Positions 49,919 to 59,170 of a stretch of 64,000 nucleotides of DNA are shown in pieces. The notes under the pieces were generated by a model. That model ran no database searches. It worked only from the letters and a program-made list of their open reading frames with translations, and had not been told where the DNA came from. The position numbers and the translations under genes are program-made. The first letter of the stretch is position 1; every line of letters begins with the position of its first letter. The stretch is from Nocardioides sp. LHD-245 (lineage in GTDB: Bacteria; Actinomycetota; Actinomycetes; Propionibacteriales; Nocardioidaceae), in assembly GCF_030929495.1 (NCBI RefSeq), contig NZ_JAVFWN010000005.1:248001-312000 (forward strand), given 5' to 3'.

Positions 49919-50272
49919 ATGGGAAAGCTGAAGAAGCTGGTGGTTCTCGGGGCGCTGGGGGCGCTCGTGTCGGCGGTGGCCAAGCGGCTGCAGGCCGGCG
50001 GCGCCGACGAGGCCTCGCTGTGGCAGTCCGCGCCGACGCCGCCCAACCCGCCGACGCCGCCCCTGCCGCCGGAGACGCCCGAGCCGCCGGCGCCCCCCGC
50101 ACCGGCGCCCGACGAGCTGCTCGTCGACAACGCGCCCGAGCCGATCGACGAGCCCGCCGACCTGCCGGAGCCGCCGTCGGGCCAGGTCCCGCCGCCCCCG
50201 ACGCCCGACCCCACGCCCGACCCGCTGACCGACCCGCTGACCGACCCGCTCCCGGAGGAGCCGCAGAACTAG
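49919..50272 (+). CDS. Small Pro-rich protein
   Basis: A 117-residue protein. Its first 25 residues are basic and hydrophobic (KKLVVLGALGALVSAVAKRL), a membrane or signal-anchor helix, followed by DEASLWQ and a long Pro/Glu/Asp tail with repeated DPLT. Short actinobacterial proteins with a D/SLW motif near this locus are common but uncharacterised. Good ribosome site (GGAGGAGG) upstream. Confidence 0.75.
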   Translation: MGKLKKLVVLGALGALVSAVAKRLQAGGADEASLWQSAPTPPNPPTPPLPPETPEPPAPPAPAPDELLVDNAPEPIDEPADLPEPPSGQVPPPPTPDPTPDPLTDPLTDPLPEEPQN

Positions 50273-50343
50273 CCCGCCCGGGCGCCTCCACTCCGCGCGA
50301 TCACGTGGGGTCGGGTCCCCCCGTCCACCTTGGCCGTGGCCGA

Positions 50344-51204
50344 TCAACGTTTCCGGTCGAGTGCGGCACGGGCGAGGACCGCCCGCGCCGACCGTACGAC
50401 GGCGAGGTCGACCAGCCTCCCACCGGCATCGACCGCCACCCCTGTGCCGGCACCCTGCGCGTTCTCGAACGCCGCCACCACGGCGCGGGCATCGATGAGC
50501 TCGGACTCGGTCGGCGCCAAAGCTCGGTGCACGATCGACACCTGGTTGGGATGGACGAGGGTGCGCGCGGCGAAGCCCTGGCGTACCAGCAGGGCGGTCG
50601 AGGACGCGAGGGCTTCGAGGCCGGAGAGGTCGATCTGGACCGGACCGACCGGCGCGGCGATGCGCGCCAACGCGCTCGCGACGACGACGTCGCTGCGGAT
50701 CGCCCACAGCTCGTGCCGCTCCGGGTCGGGGCGCATGCCCAGCTCGGCAGCGAGGTCGGCCTCGCCGATCCCGAGCCGGTGCACACGGGGCGCGGCGGCC
50801 AGGGAACGGACCTCGGCGACGCCTCGGGCGGTCTCCACCAACCCGATGACGGAAAGCGCCCGCACCCCGCGCTCGGCCTCGACCCTCGTGAGGAGCTGAT
50901 CGACGCGCGCCAGCAGCTCCGGCTCGGCGGACGGCACGAAGACCCCGGCCGTGCCCTCCTGGGCCGCCGATCGAGCACCGTCCTCGAGGCGGGCCGGGTC
51001 GAGACGGACCCACCACTGCGGACCCGAGGTCCTGGGGTGCGCCGCCACCGCCTCGTGGGCCGCGTCCTTCCCCGCCTGGCCGACTCCGTCCTCGAGGTCG
51101 AGGACAACGGCATCAGCACCGCTGGCCGCTGCCTTGGCGAAGCGATCCGGACGGTCGCCAGGCACGTAGAGGTAGCTGCGGGCCGGCGCCAGCGGGGTGA
51201 GCAT
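50344..51204 (-). CDS. CitE-like HpcH/HpaI aldolase/citrate lyase family protein
   Basis: A 286-residue TIM-barrel lyase: RSYLYVPGDRPDRFAKA at the start, VVLDLEDGVGQAGK (metal and substrate binding), VIGLVETARGVAEV with the conserved Glu, LGIGEADLAAELGM, then LVHPNQVSIVHRAL. Family members split or form C-C bonds in CoA esters such as malyl- or citramalyl-CoA. It is the last gene of the operon, starting 6 nt after the amidohydrolase stop. The product step would be the final cleavage to acetyl-CoA and an oxo acid. Confidence 0.87.
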   Translation of the reverse strand: MLTPLAPARSYLYVPGDRPDRFAKAAASGADAVVLDLEDGVGQAGKDAAHEAVAAHPRTSGPQWWVRLDPARLEDGARSAAQEGTAGVFVPSAEPELLARVDQLLTRVEAERGVRALSVIGLVETARGVAEVRSLAAAPRVHRLGIGEADLAAELGMRPDPERHELWAIRSDVVVASALARIAAPVGPVQIDLSGLEALASSTALLVRQGFAARTLVHPNQVSIVHRALAPTESELIDARAVVAAFENAQGAGTGVAVDAGGRLVDLAVVRSARAVLARAALDRKR

Positions 51205-51209
51205 CAGGG

Positions 51210-52670
51210 TCAGCCCCGGACGACGGGACGCGCGAGATACTGGCCGGTCGGCTCGCCGAGGATGGCGTCGTCGCCGAAGATCTGGTGGCCGCGCAGGAAG
51301 GTGTCGGTGACCTTCGCGGTCATGTCGAAGCCCTCGAACGGTGTGTACTCCTGCGCCGACTCGGAGCTCTCGGCTCGCACCGTCCACGGGCGGTTGTCGT
51401 CGACCAGCGCGATGTCCGCGTCGTACCCGACAGCGAGGGCACCCTTGGTGCGCAGACCGAAGCGCTCGGCGGGGTTCTTCGAGATCAGCTCGGCGATGCG
51501 GCCGAGCGGGACACCCCGCTTGGTGCCCTCGGTGACCATGCCGGCCAGCAGATACTCCGCGCCGCCGAAGCCCGACTTGGCGACGAACACGTCGTCGCGG
51601 TCGTCGCCGAACTTCATCTCGTCCTTGCAGCAGGCGTGGTCCGAGACGACCCAGTCGATCTTGCCGTCGATGAGGTACTCCCAGAGCGCCTCGACGTCCT
51701 CGCGCGGACGGATCGGCGGGTTGACCTTCGCGCCCAGCCCGCTGGCGGTGTGGATGTCGGCGAGCAGATGTCCGACGGTGACCTCGCGGCGGAAGTTGAT
51801 GTGCGGGAACGCCTGAGCCATCCGCAGTGCGGCGTCGACGGCCTTCCGGGAGGTCAGGTGCAGCAGGTTGATCGTCGGCAGGCCGGTCTCGTGCGCGAGG
51901 TACGACGCGATGCTGATGGCGAGCCCCTCCGAGTGCGGCGGGCGGCTGGCGTGATAGGCCTCCAGCCCCGTCAGCTCGCCGGCGTCCTCGACCAGCTTGG
52001 TGTACGCCGCCATGATCTCGGCGGTCTCGCAGTGCAGGGACAGCGAGATCTCGTCGGCGATGTCGGGGAACTGCTCGCGCGCCTTCTGAACGCCGCGCAT
52101 GACGAACTCGAAGTGCGCATAGTCGTAGCGCTCGCCCTCGGGAATCATGAGGAAGGAGTTCTGGTCCGCCGAGCGGCCGTGCAGTCCGTGGCTGCCGTAG
52201 AACATGAAGACCTTGAACGACGTCACGCCGTGCTCGCCGACGAGGTCGGGGATCTCCTCGATGTGCCGGCTCATCATCGGCGCCAGGTGGAAGGCGTAGT
52301 CGACGTACGCCTCGCCCTCCGTGGTCGAGAGGACCTCGGGGAAGAAGTCGGCGTACTCGCCGCCCTTGTTGAGGTAGTACTGCCCGGTCCGCATGTAGGT
52401 GATGCCGGTCGTGACACCGCCCTGGGCGCAGGCACGGCTCTCGATCGCGGCGTCCGTGGCCAGGGGGTTGTAGATGCCCCAGTGCTGGTGGGCGTCGACC
52501 ACGCCGGGGAAGGCCAGGCGGCCACCGCCGTCGACCACACGGGTGTCGTCGGCCGGCGTGAGGTCCGGGCCGATCTCGACGATCCGGCCACCGGCGACGG
52601 CGATGTCGGCGACGACGGGCTCGGCTCGGTCGGGAGTGACGGCGCGGACGTTCTTGATCAGCAGATCCAT
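51210..52670 (-). CDS. Hydantoinase/dihydropyrimidinase-like amidohydrolase
   Basis: A 486-residue metal-dependent amidohydrolase. The metal motif is GVVDAHQHWGI (HxH, with Gln in between); TSFKVFMFYGSHG contains the Lys carboxylated in dihydropyrimidinases and allantoinases; LHCETAE and LLHLTSRKAV hold further His ligands; VVSDHACC holds the catalytic Asp. It hydrolyses cyclic amides or imides. The partners suggest a lactam or imide ring opening in a heterocycle pathway, not pyrimidine salvage. Confidence 0.87.
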   Translation of the reverse strand: MDLLIKNVRAVTPDRAEPVVADIAVAGGRIVEIGPDLTPADDTRVVDGGGRLAFPGVVDAHQHWGIYNPLATDAAIESRACAQGGVTTGITYMRTGQYYLNKGGEYADFFPEVLSTTEGEAYVDYAFHLAPMMSRHIEEIPDLVGEHGVTSFKVFMFYGSHGLHGRSADQNSFLMIPEGERYDYAHFEFVMRGVQKAREQFPDIADEISLSLHCETAEIMAAYTKLVEDAGELTGLEAYHASRPPHSEGLAISIASYLAHETGLPTINLLHLTSRKAVDAALRMAQAFPHINFRREVTVGHLLADIHTASGLGAKVNPPIRPREDVEALWEYLIDGKIDWVVSDHACCKDEMKFGDDRDDVFVAKSGFGGAEYLLAGMVTEGTKRGVPLGRIAELISKNPAERFGLRTKGALAVGYDADIALVDDNRPWTVRAESSESAQEYTPFEGFDMTAKVTDTFLRGHQIFGDDAILGEPTGQYLARPVVRG

Positions 52671-52713
52671 CGGGTGATCGCCTTCCTATCGTGGATGTTC
52701 GGCGTCGCCGCGC

Positions 52714-54162
52714 TCAGGCGCGGGGTGCCGGGGTGGGGACGAACAGGCTCATGAGGTCGTTCACCGAGGACAGCGAGCGCAGCTCGCGCAGGCGCGCCTC
52801 GATCTCGGCGACCACCGGGGCGGCGAGCTCGCCGGAGGCGTTCTCACGGAACTTCACCGCCAGCTCCTCGTCGCTGAGCGGACGTTGCGGGCCGCCGCGG
52901 TTGGCGAGGATCGCCACCTCCTCGGTGCGTCCTCCCGTGAGCTCGGCGACCACCTTGGCCGGGAACTGGTGGGGGAAGATGTCGTCACAGTCGGGATCGG
53001 TCACCACGTCGACCTTCGCCATCAGCGTCCGCCGCAGCGGGTCTGTCGCGAGCTCATCGGTGTAGTCGCCGAGCGCGACCCCGAGCCCACCCCCGCCGAG
53101 CAGGCCTGCCACGAGGGCGTACGGTCCGCTGAACTGGGCCTGGTAGCCCGTGTCCGGGGCTCGCTTGACCTCGATCGGCTGGCCGATCGTGCGCAGGGCC
53201 GCACCCGGGACGCCCAGCTGCAACCGGACGACGTCCGCGGGCCGCACGCCGCGCTCGCGCAGCTCGATGCCGGCATCCACCGCGGCGTGGGTGAAGTGGT
53301 TGGCCGGGTACGGCTTGAAGAAGATGTCCGGCACCGCCCAGCTCGTGCCGAGATCGGCGCTGACGGCGTCGTAGTCGATCCGCGAGCCGTGCAGCCAGGA
53401 CTCGAAGAAGCCGAAGCGACCCTCGAGCACCGACGGCGGCCCGGTGAATCCGCGGCGCACCAGCTGCGCAGCGCTCACGCCCGACTCCGCCGCCCAGCCA
53501 CAGTGCAGCCGCTTGACGGTGCCACCGGTGCGGTTGGCCTCGAGGATGCCGGAGGCGCGGGACGCCGCCAGTCCGAGGGCGTGCACGACGCCCTCCTCGT
53601 CCAGACCGAGCACCAGCGACGACGCGACGGCGGCGCCCATCGCACCGCAGATCGACGTCGCGTGCTGGCCGTGCTCGAAGAAGACGGAGTTGCCGAGCTT
53701 CTCGTCGTATCCGGCCATGCCGAGGCGTACGGCGACCTCCAGCCCGACGGCCACGGCCCGGACGACCTCCTCGCCTGAGGCTCCTGCGTCCTCGGCAGCA
53801 GCCAGCGCTGCCGGGACCACGTTGGCGCTGGGATGGAGGACCGACGGCAGGTGGGTGTCGTCGTAGTCGAGGGAGTGGGCCAGGACGCCGTTGACGAAGG
53901 CGGCCGCCGGGGCGGGGAGCCGGCGGCCGACCCCGACCGCCGTGGCGCGCTCGGCGCCGCCGGCGTCGACGGCGTGGCTGATCGCGGCCTCGCTGGTGGG
54001 CAGCGACCGCGCGGCGACGCACAGGCCGAGCACGTCGACGACACGCTGCACGACGCTGCGGGCGACGTCCTCTGGTACGCCGTCGCGGGCGGCGGTCGCG
54101 GCGAAGCGGCCCACCCGCTGTGCGAGGGTCCGCTCGGCGGAGCCCGTGCTCAGGTCACCCAC
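52714..54162 (-). CDS. MmgE/PrpD family protein
   Basis: A 482-residue protein of the 2-methylcitrate dehydratase/aconitate decarboxylase/immune-responsive family. Family regions: FVNGVLAHSLDYDDTHLPSV (with Asp/His active residues), HPSANVVPAALAAAE, KRLHCGWAAESGVSAAQLV, and FFKPYPANHFTHAAVDA. It dehydrates or isomerises a di- or tricarboxylate. The GTG start overlaps the cyclase stop by 8 nt. Confidence 0.87.
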   Translation of the reverse strand: MGDLSTGSAERTLAQRVGRFAATAARDGVPEDVARSVVQRVVDVLGLCVAARSLPTSEAAISHAVDAGGAERATAVGVGRRLPAPAAAFVNGVLAHSLDYDDTHLPSVLHPSANVVPAALAAAEDAGASGEEVVRAVAVGLEVAVRLGMAGYDEKLGNSVFFEHGQHATSICGAMGAAVASSLVLGLDEEGVVHALGLAASRASGILEANRTGGTVKRLHCGWAAESGVSAAQLVRRGFTGPPSVLEGRFGFFESWLHGSRIDYDAVSADLGTSWAVPDIFFKPYPANHFTHAAVDAGIELRERGVRPADVVRLQLGVPGAALRTIGQPIEVKRAPDTGYQAQFSGPYALVAGLLGGGGLGVALGDYTDELATDPLRRTLMAKVDVVTDPDCDDIFPHQFPAKVVAELTGGRTEEVAILANRGGPQRPLSDEELAVKFRENASGELAAPVVAEIEARLRELRSLSSVNDLMSLFVPTPAPRA

Positions 54163-54997
54163 GGGAGACCACCGCCAGCGGGCGCACGGGCGAGCCGGTG
54201 GCGCCGTACAGCGCCAGCGGGGAGAGGACGAAGAGGAACTCGTGGTGACCGGCCGCGGCCAGCGCCTCGAGGTCCATCGCCTCGACGATGTAGACGCCGT
54301 TCTCGACCAGGAGGACCCGATGCGCGGGCAGCACAGCATGGCCGGCACCCGGCGCAAGCCGTTCGAAGGCGATGGTGTCGGCGCCGGCCGCGCGGACGTC
54401 GTGCTCGGCGATCCAGCGCGCCCCGTCCTCCCCGACCCCGGGGACACCCGACTCGCCGCCGACGTACGGGGCGCCCTCGGTGAACAGCCGACCCCAGCCG
54501 CTGCGGATGAGGACGACGTCCCCCTCCGCGGGGCGGGTGCCCTGCTTCTCCACGGTGGCCTCGAGGTCGGCCCGGGTGATCTCGTAGCCGGCCTCGCATC
54601 CGTGCGGGATGCCGAGGGCGGCGGGGACGTCGAGCAGCACGCCCCGGCAGACCATCGGGGCGATCGTGTGCGCGCCGAGCTCGGCGTAGCGGCCGCCCAT
54701 GAGGGCGTCGTCCACCCGGAGGTCGCCGTACAGCCTGCCCTCGTGGGACACGTGGGCGAGGGCGTCGATGTGGGTGCCGACGTGGGTGCCCATGCTGATC
54801 ATGTCGTTGGCGGCCGAGCCGCCGTCGCTGCGCACCACGTCACCGTGGCGGCGGGGCAGGGCGTGCCAGTACGCCGGGTGGTTCGGCGACTGCGGCATGC
54901 CGACCGAGTACTGCCGGCCGAGGTCGAAGACCTCGACCCCGTCGCTCAGGGCCGCCAGCAGCGGCGCGGGGGCACGGGATGGACTCGCGGTCGTCAC
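54155..54997 (-). CDS. Cyclase/kynurenine-formamidase family metal hydrolase
   Basis: A 280-residue protein with the family zinc motif MGTHVGTHIDALAHVS (H-x-G-T-H-x-D), and DVVLIRSGWGRLF plus HRVLLVENGVYIVEAMDLEAL. Such enzymes hydrolyse amides, formamides, isatin or cyclic intermediates. Starts at a GTG 61 nt after the CoA transferase stop, with AAGGA upstream. Confidence 0.87.
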   Translation of the reverse strand: MTTASPSRAPAPLLAALSDGVEVFDLGRQYSVGMPQSPNHPAYWHALPRRHGDVVRSDGGSAANDMISMGTHVGTHIDALAHVSHEGRLYGDLRVDDALMGGRYAELGAHTIAPMVCRGVLLDVPAALGIPHGCEAGYEITRADLEATVEKQGTRPAEGDVVLIRSGWGRLFTEGAPYVGGESGVPGVGEDGARWIAEHDVRAAGADTIAFERLAPGAGHAVLPAHRVLLVENGVYIVEAMDLEALAAAGHHEFLFVLSPLALYGATGSPVRPLAVVSRG

Positions 54998-55058
54998 GTG
55001 GTGTTGTCCTTCGTCTTCTCGTGGAGTGGGTCGCGGGTGTGCGGCGGCGGGGTGGCGG

Positions 55059-56258
55059 TCAGCTGACGACGCTGCGTCGGCGCAGGTCGGCGACGTGGTC
55101 GGGGCCCAGCCCCAGCTCGCCGATGAGGACCGCGTCGGTGTCGGCGCCGATCGGGCGGCCGGTGAACCGGATCGCTCCCGGTGTCTCCGACATCCGCCAC
55201 ATCACGTCGTGCATGAGCACGTCGCCCAGGTCCTCGTCGGGCACCGTGTGGAGCATGCCGGTGCAACGCACGTGCTCGTCCTCGGCGAGGTCGCGAGCGT
55301 CGTACACGGGCGCGACAGCGGCGCCGGCGGCGGTGAACTCCGCGACCACCTCGTCCCGGGTCCGCTTCTCGATCCACTCGCCGACGTACCCGTCGAGCAG
55401 ATCGGCGTGCTGGGCACGGGTGTGGCCCGAGGCGAACCACGGCTCGGAGATGAGCTCAGGATGTCCCACGAGCTCCAGGACGCGCTCGGCGATCCGCTGG
55501 GCGCTGGTGGAGATCGCGACCCAGGAGCCGTCGGCGGTCCGGTAGGTGTTGCGCGGCGCATTGTTGGTCGACCGGTTGCCGTACCGCTGGCCGATCGTGC
55601 CGTTCTGCTGGAAGTACGTCGCCCCCGGGCCTACCGCAGTCATGATCGGAAGCAGCAGGTTGGCATCGATGTCCTGACCGCGGCCGCCGTTGCGCTCGCG
55701 GGCCAGCAGTGCCATCGAGACCGCGGAGGAGCCGGCGATGCCGCAGATGCTGTCGGCCAGACCGAACGCGGGAAGGGTCGGCGGACCGTCGGGCTGCCCG
55801 GTGAGGTGGGCGAAGCCGCTCATCGCCTCGGCGAGCGTGCCGAAGCCGGCGCGCGAGGCGTAGGGCCCGGTCTGGCCGAAGCCGGTGATCCGCAGGATCA
55901 CGAGACCGGGGTTCTCCTCACGCAGCACCTCCGGTGCGAGCCCCCAGCGCTCGAGCGTGCCCGGGCGGAAGTTCTCGACGATGACGTCGGCCGTCTTCGC
56001 CAGCGCCCGGAACGCCGCAGCGCCGTCGGGATCGGACAGGCTGAGTCCAATCGTGCGCTTGTTGCGCGAGATCTCCTTCCACCACAGCGCGATCCCATCC
56101 TTCGACTCACCGTGGCCGCGCATGCTGTCGCCGGCCGTCGGGTGCTCGACCTTGATCACCTCTGCGCCGAAGTCGCCGAGGATCTGGCAGCACAGTGGGC
56201 CGGCCAGGATCGTCGACGCGTCGATCACGCGCATCCCGGTCAGGGGTCCGTGCTGCAT
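55059..56258 (-). CDS. CaiB/BaiF family CoA transferase
   Basis: A 399-residue type III CoA transferase: LTGMRVIDASTILAGPLCCQ at the start, FGAEVIKVEHPTAGD, the VIVENFRPGTLERWG motif, and LRITGFGQTGPYASRAGF. The catalytic Asp is in the family position (SICGIAGSSAVS region follows it). It activates a dicarboxylic acid of the pathway for the CitE-like lyase. First gene of the operon ending at 50344, with a promoter region carrying two repeated GTTCCGCT sites. Confidence 0.9.
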   Translation of the reverse strand: MQHGPLTGMRVIDASTILAGPLCCQILGDFGAEVIKVEHPTAGDSMRGHGESKDGIALWWKEISRNKRTIGLSLSDPDGAAAFRALAKTADVIVENFRPGTLERWGLAPEVLREENPGLVILRITGFGQTGPYASRAGFGTLAEAMSGFAHLTGQPDGPPTLPAFGLADSICGIAGSSAVSMALLARERNGGRGQDIDANLLLPIMTAVGPGATYFQQNGTIGQRYGNRSTNNAPRNTYRTADGSWVAISTSAQRIAERVLELVGHPELISEPWFASGHTRAQHADLLDGYVGEWIEKRTRDEVVAEFTAAGAAVAPVYDARDLAEDEHVRCTGMLHTVPDEDLGDVLMHDVMWRMSETPGAIRFTGRPIGADTDAVLIGELGLGPDHVADLRRRSVVS

Positions 56259-56301
56259 CGGGTCTCTCCTTCTCCGGCGAGTTCGCTCGCCGCTCGCAGT
56301 T

Positions 56302-56338
56302 GTTCCGCTGAGGCGAACAGCGTTCCGCTAGTGGGATG
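56302..56338. promoter_or_regulatory. Possible IclR-type double operator
   Basis: GTTCCGCT occurs at 56302-56309 and 56322-56329, 20 nt apart, two helical turns. Each is followed by a partial complementary half (GGCGAAC; GTGGGA). IclR regulators of degradation operons bind TTCCGC-type palindromes. No regulator gene is in the window. Confidence 0.4.
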
Positions 56339-56367
56339 ATGAGGGTACGTCGGCGCGCTCGGCGCCG

Positions 56368-57210
56368 TCAACGACTCGCCCCGCGTGTGGCGAAGACCTC
56401 GCTCAGCAACCGGGCGAAGCCGGCGGGGTCCTGCTCGGCGACGAAGTCGGTCGCCTCGGACAGCACGTGCTCGTCGGCCCAGGTGATCCGGGCGCGGGCA
56501 CGCTCGTGCATGAAGCCGATGCGATCTCGACCACCGGCGATGAGCGTGGTGCGGATGCCGCCCTCCTCGATGCGGCGCAGTGCCGTGTCGAGGTCGAAGC
56601 GCCACATCGCGCGGTACGCCGTGGCGAAGTCCGGGCCCGCGGCCAGATAGTCGGCGACGAAGGACGTCACCAGGGCGGGCGGCGCCCAGGGATACTCCGC
56701 CCGCAGTCGCCGCCAGATCCAGCCCAGGTGGGACCCCTCGTCGTCGGGGACATAGGGCGGCGCGAAGTCGCGCAGCCGCGACGCGGCCTCCTGCGGGGTG
56801 TACAGGGGAACGCCGTGCAGCACCAGGTGCTGGACCCGCTGCGGTCGCGACGCCGCCATCTGCGCGGCGAGGACCGCGCCGGTCGCGCGGCCGAGGAGAC
56901 GTACGGCGCCCGGTGCGAGCTCGTCGACGGCCCCCCACAGTGTGGCCGCCAGGTCCTCGACCGAGGTCTCGACGGCCAGGCGGGGAGAGTCCCCGTAGCC
57001 GGGGGTGTCGGGCGCCAGCGCCGAGGTCCACGACGCCAGCTCGGCGAGCAGCGGCTCGAACCGTCGCGAGGACAACGGCGACTGGTGCACCAGGACCAAC
57101 GGTGGTTGCTGAGCCTTCTCGCAGCTCGCCGCCACGGCCCGCACGTGCACCGTACTGCCCCCCGCCCGCACCACGTGGCGCCCGACGAGGGGACCGTCCG
57201 CACCGCTCAT
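56368..57210 (-). CDS. Alpha/beta hydrolase
   Basis: A 280-residue alpha/beta hydrolase fold: PLVLVHQSPLSSRRFEPLLA, PDTPGYGDSPRL, then a nucleophile-elbow region LLGRATGAVLAAQMA. The elbow normally reads G-x-S-x-G; here it is GRATG, so the usual Ser is replaced by Thr or Ala, making it a divergent or inactive hydrolase. It ends with LIAGGRDRIG and late His positions. The ATG overlaps the isomerase stop by ATGA. Confidence 0.82.
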   Translation of the reverse strand: MSGADGPLVGRHVVRAGGSTVHVRAVAASCEKAQQPPLVLVHQSPLSSRRFEPLLAELASWTSALAPDTPGYGDSPRLAVETSVEDLAATLWGAVDELAPGAVRLLGRATGAVLAAQMAASRPQRVQHLVLHGVPLYTPQEAASRLRDFAPPYVPDDEGSHLGWIWRRLRAEYPWAPPALVTSFVADYLAAGPDFATAYRAMWRFDLDTALRRIEEGGIRTTLIAGGRDRIGFMHERARARITWADEHVLSEATDFVAEQDPAGFARLLSEVFATRGASR

Positions 57211-57962
57211 GACCCGAGCCGGGTGCGGAGATCGTCGCCGGGCATACCCATCAGCCGTACGTCTGGTCCGCCCTCGGCGACACCGGCCAGGCGCAGGCCT
57301 GCCCAGAGCGTGGCGAGATTGCTGGAGACGACGGGCAAGCCGATGTCCCGCTCGAGCGCGGCCAGGCGGTCGAGCGTGCGCCAGTTCGTGCAGCTGATCA
57401 TGACCGCCTCGGCCGCCGAGAGGTCGACCTGGCGAACCAGCTCCTCGGCCGCGGACACCGGCAGGCGACCCTTGTCCAGGTTGCTCAGCAGTCCGAGGTC
57501 GGCCCGGCCGACCACCTCGATGCCGTTCTGCTCGAGGTAGTCGACCGCGCCCCCGGCCACCGGCGCGATGTAGGGCGTGACCACCGCCAGGCGGCGCACC
57601 CCGAGGGCGCGCAGCGCGGAGACCATCGCCGTCGACGTCGTGTACGACGGCACGCCGCTCGCCACGCACAGCGCGGCGCAGGTGTCGGCATCCACGTCGC
57701 GTCCTTCGAGGAAGCTGCCGGACGTGCAGGCGTAGCCCACCGCGGCCGGGCCCAGCGAACCCAGCTCGGCCGCGGCCGCCGGGAGCCGGTCACGCATCGC
57801 CACGATGCTCGCGACCTTCTCGGCCTCGGTGGCGACCTCCGCGACCGGGACGCGGGTGGCGTAGAACGCCACACCCTCCGGTGCGTGGCTGGTGAGCTCG
57901 GGCTCGACGACAGAGTTCGTCGAGGGGACGATCAGACCGATGCGTGCCCTGCTCCCGTACAT
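57207..57962 (-). CDS. Maleate isomerase/arylmalonate decarboxylase-like protein
   Basis: A 251-residue Asp/Glu-racemase superfamily protein: IGLIVPSTNSVVEPEL at the start, VGYACTSGSFL with the first catalytic Cys, VTPYIAPV, and VMISCTNWRTL with the second Cys. Maleate cis-trans isomerases and arylmalonate decarboxylases carry this pair. Maleate-type products would suit degradation of a ring compound via ring opening. Starts 8 nt after the DUF2848 gene stop. Confidence 0.87.
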   Translation of the reverse strand: MYGSRARIGLIVPSTNSVVEPELTSHAPEGVAFYATRVPVAEVATEAEKVASIVAMRDRLPAAAAELGSLGPAAVGYACTSGSFLEGRDVDADTCAALCVASGVPSYTTSTAMVSALRALGVRRLAVVTPYIAPVAGGAVDYLEQNGIEVVGRADLGLLSNLDKGRLPVSAAEELVRQVDLSAAEAVMISCTNWRTLDRLAALERDIGLPVVSSNLATLWAGLRLAGVAEGGPDVRLMGMPGDDLRTRLGS

Positions 57963-57970
57963 GCCTCAGC

Positions 57971-58702
57971 TCACCCGGCCTCGACCGTGAGCGGCACGCG
58001 GTAGCCGTCGACCATCTCCGCCATCAGCTGCTCGAGCCGGTAGGTATGGGTGATCTCCCGGTCCAGCACGGGGTCGTACAGACGGAACGACCACTCCTGG
58101 CCGTAGTCGAGCCTCCCGTCGAGCGCGACGATCGTGCCGGCGTACAGCACGAAGTCGGCCTCGGGCGGGTTGGCGCGCTCCCGCAGGACCCTCAGCAGGT
58201 CCTCCGGCGACAGGAAGGTCCCCGTCGGGGTCTGCTGGTAGAGCCGGCCGTCGACCCACGACTCGAGGATGCACTGGTCCCAGTGGTCGGCGATCTCCGA
58301 GAGCCGCCACAGCCGGGGCGCCAGGATGTTCGGGCAGGTCTGCTTGCTGTAGACGATGCTGACCCGCTCGAGGTCTCGGTCGGTGTGGTCGGATCCGACG
58401 CCCACCAGGACCTCGTCGCCGGTCACGACCAGGACGATCTCCACCTCACCCGAGGTGCGGGTGCCGTGGACCTCGATGCTGCTCCCGGTCGTCAGTGCCT
58501 GCGGGGTGATCGGGTAGATCCGCGGGGCCGGGATGTCGAAGGCGATCTTGACGCCCGCGTCCGCGACCTCCTTCTGGTGGTGGACCGCGACCTGGGCATC
58601 ACGCGTCGCGGACCCCATGTTGTACATGCGGTCCACCGGGAACCGCCGTGGCGTCGCGGTCCCGTCGGTCGACAGGACCTCGGCGTCGAACGAGAAGGGC
58701 AT
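57971..58702 (-). CDS. DUF2848 family protein
   Basis: A 243-residue protein of the DUF2848 type, often annotated as a fumarylacetoacetate-hydrolase-like protein by fold: GVKIAFDIPAPRIYPI, VLVGVGSDHTDRDLE, and a central VSIVYSKQTCPNILAPRLWRL. Asp and His in GSDHTDRDLE could bind metal. Start shares a base with the stop of the upstream gene (TGATG). No reaction is known for the family with certainty. Confidence 0.8.
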   Translation of the reverse strand: MPFSFDAEVLSTDGTATPRRFPVDRMYNMGSATRDAQVAVHHQKEVADAGVKIAFDIPAPRIYPITPQALTTGSSIEVHGTRTSGEVEIVLVVTGDEVLVGVGSDHTDRDLERVSIVYSKQTCPNILAPRLWRLSEIADHWDQCILESWVDGRLYQQTPTGTFLSPEDLLRVLRERANPPEADFVLYAGTIVALDGRLDYGQEWSFRLYDPVLDREITHTYRLEQLMAEMVDGYRVPLTVEAG

Positions 58703-59157
58703 CAGGCGTCTGCCTCAGCAGCCGTCGCGGGCTCCTCGTCGCTGCCCTGCTCGACCCAGCCCTTGCCCTGCAGCATCTCGGCGAAGGCGATGGTGGCCGC
58801 CTCCACGGTGGGCATGCCGCCGGGGAGCCCCGAGAGCAGGATCGCCTCGAGGACCTCCTGCTCGCTGGCGCCGTACTTCATCGCGTTCCGCGACGCCCAC
58901 TCCACGCCCTCACGGTCGCCCTTGACCGCAGTCGTGATGCCGACGAGCACCAGGAAGCGGGTCTTCAGGTCGAGATGGCGCGGCTCGGGGCCGAAGATCA
59001 GGTTGCCGGCCAGCGCGTTGTAGGCGCGCAGGATCTCCGGGTCGACGGAGGCCATGACCTCGTGCACGGGAAGCGTGAAGCCGCGCCGGGCGCGCACCTC
59101 GTCGAGCGCTTCCTTGCCGGACGTGTCGTACTTCCACTCGTAGGTCACCTTGGACAT
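58702..59157 (-). CDS. Carboxymuconolactone decarboxylase/AhpD-like protein
   Basis: A 151-residue all-helical protein: LDLKTRFLVLVGITTAVKGD, then GVEWASRNAMKYGASEQEVLE, the CMD family pattern. The CxxC of AhpD is absent, so it is closer to decarboxylase-type members. It would act on a lactone or beta-keto acid in the pathway. The start overlaps nothing; the frame upstream lacks family similarity. Confidence 0.85.
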   Translation of the reverse strand: MSKVTYEWKYDTSGKEALDEVRARRGFTLPVHEVMASVDPEILRAYNALAGNLIFGPEPRHLDLKTRFLVLVGITTAVKGDREGVEWASRNAMKYGASEQEVLEAILLSGLPGGMPTVEAATIAFAEMLQGKGWVEQGSDEEPATAAEADA

Positions 59158-59170
59158 GCGTCTTCTCTCC

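Noticed and set aside
50273..50343. Possible small RNA between the Pro-rich gene and the lyase gene
   Set aside because: Only 71 bp, no promoter and no strong stem.
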